Notes: generated from the sequence alone by a model not told the origin. A stretch of DNA of 46,056 nucleotides from Bacteroidota bacterium (GCA_947459075.1 CANHBJ010000003.1:1-46056); one strand, 5' to 3'. Shown: positions 34,944 to 43,888, numbered from the stretch's first letter. A program made the numbers and translations.

Positions 34944-36161
34944 TTATTTACCAGCACAGGTTCCTGCAATAAATCCCGTGGTCCATGCTGCTTGAAAATT
35001 AAAACCACCTGTAATTCCATCTATATCTAATACTTCGCCTGCAAAATGTAATCCTTTTACTTTTTTACTTTCCATGTTTTTGAGTAGTACATCATCTAAT
35101 GAAATACCACCGCAAGTAACAAACTCATCTTTAAAGGTTGTTTTTCCTTTAACTTCATACTTGTCGTATAGAAGAACTTCAACCAAATTATTCACATCTG
35201 CTTTTGATATATCTGCCCAGTTTTTATCTGCATTAATTCCAGTTTTAGCAAACATGTAATCTTGCAAACGTTTAGTAAGTTGGTGATAGGGAAATAAGTT
35301 TCGCAAATGTTTTGTTGGGTTTGCTGCCTTTAGATTCATTAACTCATTTCTAACAGCATCTTCCTTTTTATCATTTAACCAACTTATGCTAACCGTGAAG
35401 TCGTATTGAAGTTCGGCTAAATCGCGTGCAGCATATGATGATAGTTTTAATATTGCCGGGCCACTAAAACCCCAATGAGTAATTAAAATGGGTCCACTAA
35501 ACTCATGTTTAGTTTCAATAATTTTTATTTTAGCTTGGTCTATACTGGTGCCCATTAATTCTGTAATTGAATTGTTGGGTACATTAAAAGTGAATAGGGA
35601 AGGTACGGGGTTTTCTATATTATGACCTAATGTTTTTAACCAATTAAACCCTTCCATTTTGGCTTGCCCACCCGTTGTAACTATAATTTTATCGGCATTT
35701 ACAATAGCATTGTTGGTATTTAATAAAAAGCCACCATCCATTTTGGTTTGAATAGACTTTATTTCTGTATTTAAGACAATGTTAATTTTTAACTTTTCTA
35801 CTTCATTTAGCAAGCAGTTGGCAATTGTTTCGCTATTATCCGTTGTCGGAAACATACGTCCATCAGATTCTGTTTTTAATTTAACACCGCGTTGGTTAAA
35901 CCATGCTACAGTATCTTTGGTGCTAAATTTAGTAAACGCACTTTTAAGTGGCCTTTCGCCTCTAGGATAATTAGTTGTGAGTCTGTTATTTTCGAAACAG
36001 GCATGCGTTACATTACATCTTCCCCCGCCCGAAACAAGCACTTTTGTAAGCAACTTTCCGGTTTTCTCGTAAATAGTAACTTCGTTTGTTTTATTTGCTG
36101 TAGCCGCATGTATGGCTGCAAAAAAGCCTGCTGCTCCTCCTCCTATTACTGCTATTTTCAC
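34944..36161 (-). CDS. FAD-dependent oxidoreductase, HI0933/BaiN-like
   Basis: It is a 405-residue flavoprotein with an N-terminal Rossmann motif (AVIGGGAAGFFAAIHAA) for FAD. The HI0933-family blocks KVLVSGGGRCNVTHACFE and, at the end, GEVLDIDGITGGFNFQAAWTTGFIAGTCAG are clear. Relatives include BaiN, which reduces bile-acid intermediates, but most members have no proven substrate. The start must be GTG (MKIAVIGGG), because the conserved motif lies directly behind it. A TACATTTG box is 5 bases upstream, so the mRNA is probably leaderless. The gene stands alone. Confidence 0.9.
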   Translation of the reverse strand: MKIAVIGGGAAGFFAAIHAATANKTNEVTIYEKTGKLLTKVLVSGGGRCNVTHACFENNRLTTNYPRGERPLKSAFTKFSTKDTVAWFNQRGVKLKTESDGRMFPTTDNSETIANCLLNEVEKLKINIVLNTEIKSIQTKMDGGFLLNTNNAIVNADKIIVTTGGQAKMEGFNWLKTLGHNIENPVPSLFTFNVPNNSITELMGTSIDQAKIKIIETKHEFSGPILITHWGFSGPAILKLSSYAARDLAELQYDFTVSISWLNDKKEDAVRNELMNLKAANPTKHLRNLFPYHQLTKRLQDYMFAKTGINADKNWADISKADVNNLVEVLLYDKYEVKGKTTFKDEFVTCGGISLDDVLLKNMESKKVKGLHFAGEVLDIDGITGGFNFQAAWTTGFIAGTCAGK

Positions 36162-36166
36162 GATTG

Positions 36167-36174
36167 CAAATGTA
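36167..36174 (-). promoter_or_regulatory. TACATTTG -7 box 5 bases before the GTG of the flavoprotein gene
   Basis: Read on the minus strand, TACATTTG matches TAnnTTTG exactly. Its distance to the GTG start leaves no room for a Shine-Dalgarno leader. The same box and GTG arrangement occurs before the short ORF at 21629. Confidence 0.45.
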
Positions 36175-36375
36175 TAGTTTTATTTAAAACCTTAAAAGCT
36201 AAAGTTTTAATCTAACTATTTCTTATATCCTCATGATATATTAATATAGTAATTACTGAGGTAAATCAATAGTTGTTAATAGATTTGTAAGTGTCCTTGG
36301 GGTAATGCTATTGCAGGACCTAACTCAAATTTATCAATAAATTTTATAGGGCTTTATCATTCAAAAAATTAAAAG

Positions 36376-36409
36376 AAAAGCCGCATTTGATTTGTTAAAT
36401 GCGGCTTTT
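36376..36409 (-). terminator. Terminator of rsfS
   Basis: A perfect 13-bp stem (aaaagccgcattt/aaatgcggctttt) with an 8-base loop sits 20 bases after the rsfS stop. It is followed on the minus strand by TTTCTTTTAATTTTT. Confidence 0.85.
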
Positions 36410-36428
36410 GATTGCTGTAAGATTTATG

Positions 36429-37016
36429 TTATTTTCCTTTAAACTTCACTTCTTTGGCATCACCCCAAAGTTCTTCAATGGCATAAAAATCTCTTTTATC
36501 GCGCTGAAATACATGGGCTACTACATCAATATAATCCAATAATACCCATTCTAAATTTTCAAATCCTTCGCGATGCCATGGTTTTTCGTTAAGTACCTTA
36601 ACCGTTTCTTCTTCTGCGCTATTAGCAATTGCCTCTACTTGTTTGTCACTTTCAGCATGGCTAACAACAAAAAAATCAGAACTGGCTCCACGCACTTCAC
36701 GCATATCTAGGATACGAATGTGCTCTGCTTTTTTCTCATACATACCTTGTGCTACACACATAGCTAAAACCAATGCTTGGTCTGCTGTTGTGGCTTTGCT
36801 GCTTCGCTCCGGCCGTATCCCTTTTGGTTTAGTAGTAATTCCTTTTTTAACAGCAGGTTTTTTCTCTTTGCTTAGTTTTTTAATTTCTTTATCAAGCTCC
36901 TGCGCTTCTTTTGCTGCTTTACTTAATTTTTTAGGTGTTGCTTTTTTAGCTCCTTTTGCAGCGGTTTTACCAGCGGTTTTTTTCGCTGCAGTTTTTTTTG
37001 CTGGTGTTTTTGCCAT
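36429..37016 (-). CDS. rsfS: Ribosomal silencing factor RsfS with a Lys/Ala-rich N-terminal tail
   Basis: RsfS binds ribosomal protein uL14 and blocks joining of subunits in starvation. The family core of ~115 residues is at the C-terminus: ILDMREVRGASSDFFVVSHAESDKQVEAIA and EWVLLDYIDVVAHVFQRDKRDFYAIEELWGDA. The core is preceded by about 76 residues that are almost all Lys, Ala, Thr and Pro (MAKTPAKKTAAKKTAGKTAAKG...), like the tail of histone H1 or bacterial HU-like proteins. The ORF has no other Met before the core (the next is M86, inside it), so the tail is probably translated. The tail should be positively charged and disordered. It is divergent from birA with 36 bases between starts. 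Confidence 0.88.
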   Translation of the reverse strand: MAKTPAKKTAAKKTAGKTAAKGAKKATPKKLSKAAKEAQELDKEIKKLSKEKKPAVKKGITTKPKGIRPERSSKATTADQALVLAMCVAQGMYEKKAEHIRILDMREVRGASSDFFVVSHAESDKQVEAIANSAEEETVKVLNEKPWHREGFENLEWVLLDYIDVVAHVFQRDKRDFYAIEELWGDAKEVKFKGK

Positions 37017-37025
37017 TACTCTTAA

Positions 37026-37033
37026 TAACTTTG
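37026..37033 (+). promoter_or_regulatory. Candidate -7 box of birA
   Basis: TAACTTTG matches TAnnTTTG exactly and ends 19 bases before the birA ATG. It lies in the 36-base gap between the divergent rsfS and birA genes. The -33 TTG is not obvious at the usual distance. Confidence 0.45.
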
Positions 37034-37052
37034 ATGCAAAAGTAATCTTTTA

Positions 37053-37802
37053 ATGGATATAAACTCATTAACCCAATCACTACAATTTAAAATCGTATAT
37101 TTAGATGTTGTAACATCTACCAATTCGCTTGCTCGCGAAAGTTTAAATGCTTCCAAAGCAGTGGAAGGTTCGGTTATTTTTGCAAGCGAGCAAACCCAAG
37201 GACGAGGTCAATTAAATTCTGTTTGGGAGAGCAATTATGGTAAAAATGTGTTATGTTCAATAATTTTAACCCCTGTTTTTTTAACCCCTATTCAACAAAC
37301 TTATTTAAGCATGGCTGTTTGTTTGGCTATGTTAGATACAATTACAATGTTTATTCCAGGTGCAAGTGTTAAGTGGCCCAATGATATTTACATAAATAAA
37401 AAAAAGGTGGCTGGATTGCTTTTAGAAAATGCCATACAAGGGAATCACATTAAGCACAGTATAGTGGGGGTTGGCATAAATGTTAACCAAATAGACTTTA
37501 ACGTCAAATTTGCTACATCTTTGTGCATCGAGACTAAACAAGTAATGGTGGTTGATGATGTTTTACAGCTACTTCTCAAACACATCAACCAGAGATATGG
37601 TATGCTTAAGCTTAATCAGTGGGATATGATTAATAAAGAATATCATAAACACTTGTTGGGGTTGAACGAAGAATGTAAATTTATAACCGAAACGGAAGAG
37701 TTTGTTGGTGTGATAATGGGGGTTGATGTGCACGGCCAACTTATGGTTAAAAAAGGTGATTCAATAAAAAACTATCGTGTTAAAGAAATAAGTATGTTAT
37801 GA
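37053..37802 (+). CDS. birA: Biotin--[acetyl-CoA-carboxylase] ligase
   Basis: It activates biotin with ATP and attaches it to the biotin-carrier lysine of carboxylases. It has 249 residues, with the catalytic domain only. No N-terminal winged-helix repressor domain is present, so it is a group I ligase. Visible motifs are the ATP-loop SEQTQGRGQLNSVWES, the NVLCSIIL strand, VKWPNDIYINKKKVAGLLLEN, and VGVGINVNQ. The C-terminal SH3-like part ends 'QLMVKKGDSIKNYRVKEISML'. Its stop overlaps the coaX start by 4 bases (ATGA), giving translational coupling. It is the first gene of a plus-strand run that ends at secG. Confidence 0.93.
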   Translation: MDINSLTQSLQFKIVYLDVVTSTNSLARESLNASKAVEGSVIFASEQTQGRGQLNSVWESNYGKNVLCSIILTPVFLTPIQQTYLSMAVCLAMLDTITMFIPGASVKWPNDIYINKKKVAGLLLENAIQGNHIKHSIVGVGINVNQIDFNVKFATSLCIETKQVMVVDDVLQLLLKHINQRYGMLKLNQWDMINKEYHKHLLGLNEECKFITETEEFVGVIMGVDVHGQLMVKKGDSIKNYRVKEISML

Positions 37803-38527
37803 TAACACTTGCAATAGATATTGGTAATACAAGAACCAAAGCCGCAGTTTTTAATCAAAATGAGTTGATGGTGGAAGAATACATTTATCATCCCGATGAC
37901 TTACACCTGTTCATACAAACTCAACAACCCAAGCATGCCGTGATGTGTGCTGTTGGCGATGGTGCAGATTTGCTGGCACAGGTCATATTAAATCATCAAA
38001 TTCCATTACTTAGGGTAACATACAAAACTGAATTTCCGTTTGTGGTTCAATATAAAACACCTCAAACTTTAGGCATGGATCGCATTTCAGGTATTGCAGC
38101 CGCACAATTTTTATTTCCCCATAAAAATTGTTTGGTAATTGATGCAGGTACTTGTATTACCTACGATTTCTTGTCAAAAGATCATCTATATTCTGGTGGA
38201 TCCATTTCGCCAGGCTTGCAAATGCGTTTAAGGGCCATGCATGAATTTACTATTAAGTTGCCGTATCCCGAATTAATTTGGCCTGATAATTTTGAAGGAC
38301 AATCAACAAATGATGCACTATTAAGTGGAGTTTGTTTTGGAGTGGCTGATGAAATAAATGGGAAAATAGAACGTTATACCCAACGATATGGCACTTTGCA
38401 GGTATTATTATGTGGTGGTAATACTGCAATGTTGGCTAAACACATAAAAAACAACATATTTGCAGTTCCCTCTTTAGTTTTAGTGGGGTTAAATCAAATC
38501 TTATTATTCCATGTTAACAAAGGCTAA
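37799..38527 (+). CDS. coaX: Type III pantothenate kinase
   Basis: CoaX phosphorylates pantothenate in the first step of coenzyme A synthesis, and is insensitive to CoA feedback. It has 242 residues. The actin-like fold motifs are LAIDIGNTRTKAAVF (phosphate-1), TLGMDRISGIAAAQF, and LVIDAGTCITYDF (phosphate-2). SPGLQMRLRAMHEFTIKLP and LLCGGNTAML follow. It overlaps birA by 4 bases and the following outer-membrane gene by 17 bases. The birA-coaX pairing occurs in many bacteria. Confidence 0.93.
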   Translation: MITLAIDIGNTRTKAAVFNQNELMVEEYIYHPDDLHLFIQTQQPKHAVMCAVGDGADLLAQVILNHQIPLLRVTYKTEFPFVVQYKTPQTLGMDRISGIAAAQFLFPHKNCLVIDAGTCITYDFLSKDHLYSGGSISPGLQMRLRAMHEFTIKLPYPELIWPDNFEGQSTNDALLSGVCFGVADEINGKIERYTQRYGTLQVLLCGGNTAMLAKHIKNNIFAVPSLVLVGLNQILLFHVNKG

Positions 38528-39797
38528 AAGCCTATTCAGTATAACGATGATACTGTTAGGGTATCATCTTTCGGCACAAAATTTATCCAAATCGCCATAC
38601 TCGGCACTTGGTGTTGGTGATATGCAATTTGGCGGCAGCGCATGGATGCATGGTATGGGACAAATTAATCAAGGGGTTAGTTTATCAAATGGCATTAACA
38701 ATCAAAACCCTGCTTCTTACAGTACTTTTCAATTCAGTACTTGGGATGCCGCTGCCACAGGTTCAATGGCAAATATCAGCACCAAAACTGCCAATGGAAG
38801 TTTTAACACGGCATCAATGGCATACATGGCATTAGGCATGCCACTTTCGCAAAAATTAAATTGGGGGTTAAGTTTTGGGTTGAAGCCTTATTCTGGTGTT
38901 GGCTATAATGTAACCCGTCAAATACAAACGTCAACATTTAATGGTACAGAAAGCATTGAAGGCCAAGGAGGGTTGTCAAAGTTTTATATTGGTTCAGGAA
39001 TACGAATTTATAAAGGACTTGCTTTTGGATTTAATGCATCTTATGCATACGGACAAATACGTAATACCACGCTGTTAAGTATTCCTCGCGATTCTTTAAT
39101 GTATAATTTGATTGAAAATAGAGACAGATATATTGGCGATTTTATGTTTGAATTAGGACTGCAGTATCAGGATACTTTTATTTACAAAGAGCGTAAATAT
39201 AGTTTTGGCCTTGGTGCAACATTTGGTCCTCAAACTAGCCTAAACTCCAATGATAATTACAATATAAGAACATTGGGAGTAGGCGTAACTGCTCCAACAA
39301 ACATAGGTAAAGATACAGTAGCAAATTCAGAGTCGGTAACTGGTGTAGTTGTTTTACCAATGTATTTAAAGGGTGGTGTGTTTTTTCAGCAAGTAAATAA
39401 ATGGGGTGTTGGTATTGATTTAGGGTATAATAATTGGGCTAGTTATTTAGGTATGGGTGTACGCGATTCACTTAAAAACATGACCAGTATAAATATAGGC
39501 GGATACTTCACTCCTGATGCTTTTGCAATAAAGAACTATTTAAAAAGAATTGAGTACCGTGCAGGTATGCGATATGATAATGGGATGCTAAGTGCAAACG
39601 GAACTAATGTTTCAACTATCGCCTTTTCTGTTGGAGCAGGTTTGCCTTTAGGTAAGTCACGTTCTAAAGTTAATCTTGCTGCCGAGTATTTGATGCGCGG
39701 AACCACTGAACAAAAATTAGTCAAGGAGGAATACATAAGGTTTGTTATTGGGGTTTCTATTTCTGATAAATGGTTTCAACGTTACAGATATGATTAA
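38511..39797 (+). CDS. Outer-membrane beta-barrel protein
   Basis: It is a 428-residue exported protein. The signal peptide is LFSITMILLGYHLSAQ. The mature protein begins NLSKSPYSALGVGDMQFGGSAWMHGMGQ and includes INNQNPASYSTFQFSTWDAAATGS; this arrangement resembles FadL/PorV-type barrels of Bacteroidota, which start with a plug-like N-terminus and then have ~14 strands. Repeats of alternating residues (FGLGATFGPQTS, FSVGAGLPLGKSRSKVNLAAEYLMRG) support a barrel, and the chain ends in an amphipathic strand (FVIGVSISDKWFQRYRYD). Function is unknown; lptC follows after 3 bases. The start overlaps coaX by 17 bases. Confidence 0.8.
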   Translation: MLTKAKSLFSITMILLGYHLSAQNLSKSPYSALGVGDMQFGGSAWMHGMGQINQGVSLSNGINNQNPASYSTFQFSTWDAAATGSMANISTKTANGSFNTASMAYMALGMPLSQKLNWGLSFGLKPYSGVGYNVTRQIQTSTFNGTESIEGQGGLSKFYIGSGIRIYKGLAFGFNASYAYGQIRNTTLLSIPRDSLMYNLIENRDRYIGDFMFELGLQYQDTFIYKERKYSFGLGATFGPQTSLNSNDNYNIRTLGVGVTAPTNIGKDTVANSESVTGVVVLPMYLKGGVFFQQVNKWGVGIDLGYNNWASYLGMGVRDSLKNMTSINIGGYFTPDAFAIKNYLKRIEYRAGMRYDNGMLSANGTNVSTIAFSVGAGLPLGKSRSKVNLAAEYLMRGTTEQKLVKEEYIRFVIGVSISDKWFQRYRYD

Positions 39798-39800
39798 TTA

Positions 39801-40340
39801 ATGCGTCTTATCTCTCCGTATTTATTACTATTAAATCTTATTTTGGTTGGTTGCAGTGAAAGCAATACAGACAAGGTTAAGCGCGTTTCACCAGAGCGTA
39901 TTTTGCCAATTGAAACTGGAAAAGATGTGCTTATTAACTATACCGACAGCGGATTAACGAAAGCAAGAGTTAAAGCACCTTTATTGGAACGATATGCCAC
40001 TGAGGATAAAAACTACACAGAAATGCGATATGGAATTAGCGTTGATTTCTTGAATAAAAACGGCACAGTCGAAAGTTTTTTAAAAGCCAAATACGCCATT
40101 CGTTATGATCGTGAAAAACGTATGATAGCTAGAAATGATGTAGTAGTTTTGAATATTGCAGGAGATACATTGCGCACCGAAGAGTTGATTTGGGAAGAAG
40201 CCACACAGCGCGTTTATTCCGATAAATTTGTTCGTATCACAACCAAATCTGAAATTATTATGGGCGATGGTTTTGAGTCTGATATTACATTTAAAAATCC
40301 CAAAATACATAAAATACGAGGAATCGTAAATTTGAAGTAA
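39801..40340 (+). CDS. lptC: LPS export protein LptC (lipoprotein form)
   Basis: LptC is the bitopic or lipid-anchored component that takes lipopolysaccharide from LptBFG and passes it to LptA. This protein has 179 residues and a lipobox (LILVGC), so it is a lipoprotein instead of having a membrane helix, as is common in Bacteroidota. The mature part carries the LptC pattern: 'ETGKDVLINYTDSGLTKARVKAPLLERY', then FLNKNGTVESFLKAKYAIRY and 'KRMIARNDVVVLNIAGDTLRTEELIWEEATQRVYSDKFVRITTKSEIIMGDGFESDITFKNPKI'. The last stretch is the family hallmark (beta-jellyroll). It follows the outer-membrane gene by 3 bases. Confidence 0.9.
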   Translation: MRLISPYLLLLNLILVGCSESNTDKVKRVSPERILPIETGKDVLINYTDSGLTKARVKAPLLERYATEDKNYTEMRYGISVDFLNKNGTVESFLKAKYAIRYDREKRMIARNDVVVLNIAGDTLRTEELIWEEATQRVYSDKFVRITTKSEIIMGDGFESDITFKNPKIHKIRGIVNLK

Positions 40341-40432
40341 ATTGCTATTTCATTCATGTGGCAATATATATTAGTAGGTTTATACACTAATTTTTTAAGA
40401 CTTATTACTTTCATTTTTTATACATTGCAAAT

Positions 40433-40780
40433 ATGTTTAAGCATCAGCGCTTATTAGAAAATATGCACATACCCTTGTGGCTCATTAAGGATGCTTGTTG
40501 GATGCTGCAATTTAAATTTTTTAGTACTATTGTAGCTTTACCAACCATAAGCGTGGCAATTTATTTAGTTATTATTACACGTAATTCCCCAAAACGGTTT
40601 TGGCCTAATTTAGCGGTTTTGTTTTGGATAGGTGCCAATACTACTTGGATGCTAGGGGAGTTTTATCAGTTTGACTTTACTGTTTCTGCGGTAACATTAT
40701 TTTTTTCGGGCATTGCAGCTATTATCGTATATATTTTCATTATTTTCACAAATCCAAAACCTCAACAAACCAAGAGTTAA
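40433..40780 (+). CDS. Small multi-pass membrane protein, unknown
   Basis: It is a 115-residue protein with three predicted membrane helices: FFSTIVALPTISVAIYLVII, FWPNLAVLFWIGANTTWMLGEF and VTLFFSGIAAIIVYIFIIFT. It starts with MFKHQRLLENMHIPLWLIKDACWML, and WLIKDACWM followed by NTTWMLGEFY looks conserved enough to be a real family, which I cannot name. It lies between lptC (92 bases upstream) and the citrate synthase gene (117 bases downstream), so it may have its own promoter. Confidence 0.7.
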   Translation: MFKHQRLLENMHIPLWLIKDACWMLQFKFFSTIVALPTISVAIYLVIITRNSPKRFWPNLAVLFWIGANTTWMLGEFYQFDFTVSAVTLFFSGIAAIIVYIFIIFTNPKPQQTKS

Positions 40781-40897
40781 AAAATTATGACAATAAATTT
40801 CGTATAGAATTTCCTTAAATTAAAAAACAAATACTAATTTTACGCGGTTAAATGCAATAAATAGTCACTTCGCTTTATAGGTTTTTAATATAACAAA

Positions 40898-42220
40898 ATG
40901 GATAAAATTAAAGAAAGGTTTGAAGAAATAGGTTTACCTAAAGCTACAGAAATTAAAGAATTTTTAAAGGCAAATGCAGATGCCCCAATGGGAACATATA
41001 CTTTAGATTCGGTATCATCTGGCATGAAGGGAATGATAGGCCTTATCACTGAGACGTCATTGTTAGATGCTGAAGAAGGAATTCGTTTTAGAGGATATAG
41101 TATCCCTGAATTAAGAGAAAAGCTTCCACGTTTAGAAGGAACTACAGAGCCACTTCCAGAAGGTTTATTTTATTTAATGTTAATTGGTAAAATACCTACC
41201 TATGATGAAATGTATGAAGTAGGAAGTAATTGGACAAAACGTGCCATTGTTCCCAAACACGTTTTTGAAGTAATTGATGCTTTACCAATTTCAACCCATC
41301 CAATGACTCAGTTTTCTATAGCAATTATGGCTATGCAAACAGAGAGTGAATTTGCTGCGGCCTATCGTAACGGTGTAAACAAAAAAGATTACTGGGTTCA
41401 TACATTTGAAGATTCGATGAATTTAATTGCTAGGTTACCTCGCGTAGCAGCATATATTTATCGCAGAACTTATAAAAACAATGTTCATATCGAACCTAAT
41501 CCAAAATTAGATTGGGCTGCAAACTTCGCTCACATGTTGGGTTATGGAGATAATGATGGTTTTAAGGAATTAATGCGTTTATATATGGTTATCCATGCGG
41601 ATCACGAAGGAGGAAACGTATCTGCTCACACCACGCATCTTGTTGGTTCGGCATTAAGTGATCCTTACTTGGCGTTTTCTGCAGCCATGAATGGTTTAGC
41701 AGGTCCGTTACACGGTTTAGCCAACCAAGAAGTAATACGTTGGGTATTGGAGTTACAAGAAGCATTGGGTGGTGGTAAACCTAGTAAACAACAAATTGAA
41801 GATTATATTAACAAGACCATTAACGAAGGTAAAGTTGTACCAGGATATGGTCATGCAGTTCTTCGTAAAACTGATCCTCGCTTTACCGCTCAAATGGAAT
41901 TCGCAAAAACGCACATGCCAAATGATGAGTTAGTAAATATTGTTTGGGATGTATATGATGTAGCTCCTAATATCTTGGGTAATTTCAAAAAAATTAAAAA
42001 TCCTTGGCCAAATGTTGATGCCCACAGTGGTGCATTATTGTTACATTACGGGTTAAAAGAATATGATTTCTTTACCGTATTATTTGGTGTATCTCGTGCA
42101 TTGGGTGTGTTGTCTTCTTTAATATGGGACAGGGCATTAGGAATGGCACTCGAACGTCCAAAATCAGTTACATCTGATTGGATTAAAAATAAAATTGCTT
42201 CTCAATCACAATCAAAATAA
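40898..42220 (+). CDS. Citrate synthase, eukaryotic/mitochondrial-like type
   Basis: It condenses acetyl-CoA with oxaloacetate, the entry step of the TCA cycle. It has 440 residues, about the length of mitochondrial enzymes. The active-site residues are visible as His272 in GPLHGLANQE, His319 in VPGYGHAVLRKTDPRF and Asp374 in NVDAHSG, very close to pig numbers 274, 320 and 375. The HADHEGGNVSAHTTHLVGSALSDPYL block is also of the mitochondrial type; the protein lacks the zinc-binding N-terminus of the NADH-inhibited GltA type. It begins 117 bases after a small membrane gene and its stop is directly followed by lptE (0 bases), so the two are co-transcribed. It should be dimeric. Confidence 0.95.
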   Translation: MDKIKERFEEIGLPKATEIKEFLKANADAPMGTYTLDSVSSGMKGMIGLITETSLLDAEEGIRFRGYSIPELREKLPRLEGTTEPLPEGLFYLMLIGKIPTYDEMYEVGSNWTKRAIVPKHVFEVIDALPISTHPMTQFSIAIMAMQTESEFAAAYRNGVNKKDYWVHTFEDSMNLIARLPRVAAYIYRRTYKNNVHIEPNPKLDWAANFAHMLGYGDNDGFKELMRLYMVIHADHEGGNVSAHTTHLVGSALSDPYLAFSAAMNGLAGPLHGLANQEVIRWVLELQEALGGGKPSKQQIEDYINKTINEGKVVPGYGHAVLRKTDPRFTAQMEFAKTHMPNDELVNIVWDVYDVAPNILGNFKKIKNPWPNVDAHSGALLLHYGLKEYDFFTVLFGVSRALGVLSSLIWDRALGMALERPKSVTSDWIKNKIASQSQSK

Positions 42221-42730
42221 ATGTTAATCAAACGCTTTATTTTAATATACATCACAGCCGGTTTGTTTATACTAACCGGCTGTGGTTTTTATTCCCATAC
42301 AGGAGCTTCTGTTCCTCCTAATGCCAAAACTTTTTCAGTAGAATACATTAACAATGTGGCAAGTATTGTTATGCCATCACTTAGTCAGGTTTTAACAGAA
42401 AAACTTAAATTAAGGTTCATTAACGAAACCACATTAAAGCTTACTCAACAAGACGGAGACGTTAGATTTAGTGGTAAAATATTAAATTATGCTACATCTC
42501 CTGTGGCGGTTCAAGGTAATCAACAAAATGCAGTTAATAGATTAACGGTAACCATAGAAATTACATATCAAAATACCAAAGACGATACTAAAAATTTCAC
42601 ACAGCAGTTTAGTAACTTTGTAGATTATCCAGCTTCAGAAAACTTTTCGGCCGTAGAGATTGATTTGGTAAATAAAGTCACTGACATATTGGTGCAAGAC
42701 GTTTTTAATAAGGCATTTATTAATTGGTAA
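42221..42730 (+). CDS. lptE: LptE family outer-membrane lipoprotein
   Basis: LptE is the lipoprotein plug of the LptD barrel that inserts lipopolysaccharide in the outer leaflet. It has 169 residues, with a signal and lipobox (LFILTGC) followed by GFYSHTGASVPPNAKTFSVEYINN, the Bacteroidota LptE start. The NNVASIVMPSLSQVLTEKLKLRFINETTLKLTQQDGDVRFSGKILNYATSPVAV block matches the LptE fold (helix plus four strands). The start ATG comes straight after the citrate synthase stop. It is the second lpt gene in this run after lptC. Confidence 0.9.
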   Translation: MLIKRFILIYITAGLFILTGCGFYSHTGASVPPNAKTFSVEYINNVASIVMPSLSQVLTEKLKLRFINETTLKLTQQDGDVRFSGKILNYATSPVAVQGNQQNAVNRLTVTIEITYQNTKDDTKNFTQQFSNFVDYPASENFSAVEIDLVNKVTDILVQDVFNKAFINW

Positions 42731-42808
42731 ACGTTTGATTGGAGGCTTATCGTCACTTTCTACTTTTCATCAATTCAAAAAAAAACCGTTTATTCGCATA
42801 ATCACCAC

Positions 42809-43888
42809 ATGAACAAAACGGAATTCATACAACTTATTCAAAATCATGATTTGCCATCCGCAAAACATGTTGCAGCACTTAAACAAGTTGTGGCTGATTT
42901 CCCTTATTTTTCCCAAGCCAGGGTTTTGTTGGCAAAAGCCTTACACAACGAAAAGCACTATGAGTACGAAAAGTTTTTAAAACAAACTGCTTTGATCGTT
43001 CCGGATAGGGATGTGTTATACCATTACCTGCATAACCTAACCCCTCATTGGCAAATTCCTCAGTTATCAATTTCATTAGAACAACCAAATGTTATTGAAC
43101 AAAACGAAATAGATTCCGATCTAGGTCAAGCCATTGAACAGGTTGAAGAAGAAGTTAACTTTACAATACACGGTGTACCCGAAACTTTAATATCAAACGA
43201 AGAAATTGAAGTAGTTCAAAGCAAAGAAGAGTTGGATGTAGACTTAGCAATCACAATATTATTGGAAGGAAGTAACATAGCTCCTCCTCAAAAAAAGATT
43301 GTTTTACCACCAACCACACCAATTGAAAAAGTTATTGATACAGATATTGAAGCGGTGACTGTAGCATTACCAGATATTATAGCACAAGAACCAGAGAAAT
43401 TTACTAAGGATAGTGAAGAAGAAAAGTTAAGTTTTGTGGAGTGGCTAAATCGTAAAAGTAATCCAGAAAAGATTGCTGAATCAATTCAACCATTACAAAC
43501 TGATAAACCAATCTATGATGAAAAGGCAGACATTAAAGATACGGAATTAAGAACAAATGTTTTGCCAGAGGTAACAAAAGCTGAAATAGAAGAGGCTGTT
43601 GCTAAGAGTAATGTGAACGATTTTCAGAGTATTTTAGACAAATTTGTTAAAGAAAATCCAAGTATTAGTCGCCCCAAAGCGGAGTTTTTTAATCCAGTAA
43701 ACATGGCAAGGCAAAGCGTAGAAGAGGACGAGGAGCTTGTTACAGAGACACTTGCGAATTTGTTTTATAAACAGGGTAATTACAAAAAGGCAATCAAGGC
43801 TTACGAAAAATTATGTTTGTTATATCCGAGCAAAATGACTTATTTTGCAAGCCTTATACAAAAAATTAAAACAGAACTAAAAGACTAA
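42809..43888 (+). CDS. TPR-containing protein of unknown function
   Basis: It is a 359-residue cytoplasmic protein; no signal peptide. The N-terminal ~75 residues are helical (IQNHDLPSAKHVAALKQVVADFPYFSQARVLLAKALHNEKHYEYEKFLKQTAL). A long acidic, low-complexity middle follows (EEVNFTIHGVPETLISNEEIEVVQSKEE). Then comes SFVEWLNRKSN, and a C-terminal TPR unit 'LANLFYKQGNYKKAIKAYEKLCLLYPSKMTYFASLIQKIKTEL'. The TPR domains suggest a partner-binding role. In Bacteroidota a gene of this kind often sits between lptE and secG, as it does here, but its role is not known to me. Confidence 0.8.
   Translation: MNKTEFIQLIQNHDLPSAKHVAALKQVVADFPYFSQARVLLAKALHNEKHYEYEKFLKQTALIVPDRDVLYHYLHNLTPHWQIPQLSISLEQPNVIEQNEIDSDLGQAIEQVEEEVNFTIHGVPETLISNEEIEVVQSKEELDVDLAITILLEGSNIAPPQKKIVLPPTTPIEKVIDTDIEAVTVALPDIIAQEPEKFTKDSEEEKLSFVEWLNRKSNPEKIAESIQPLQTDKPIYDEKADIKDTELRTNVLPEVTKAEIEEAVAKSNVNDFQSILDKFVKENPSISRPKAEFFNPVNMARQSVEEDEELVTETLANLFYKQGNYKKAIKAYEKLCLLYPSKMTYFASLIQKIKTELKD

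Noticed and set aside
36643-37053. Plus-strand ORF of 136 residues over the rsfS tail
   Set aside because: It is the antisense reading of the Lys/Ala-rich repeats and of the RsfS core, giving Phe/Ala/Leu runs. The RsfS frame is supported by its conserved core.
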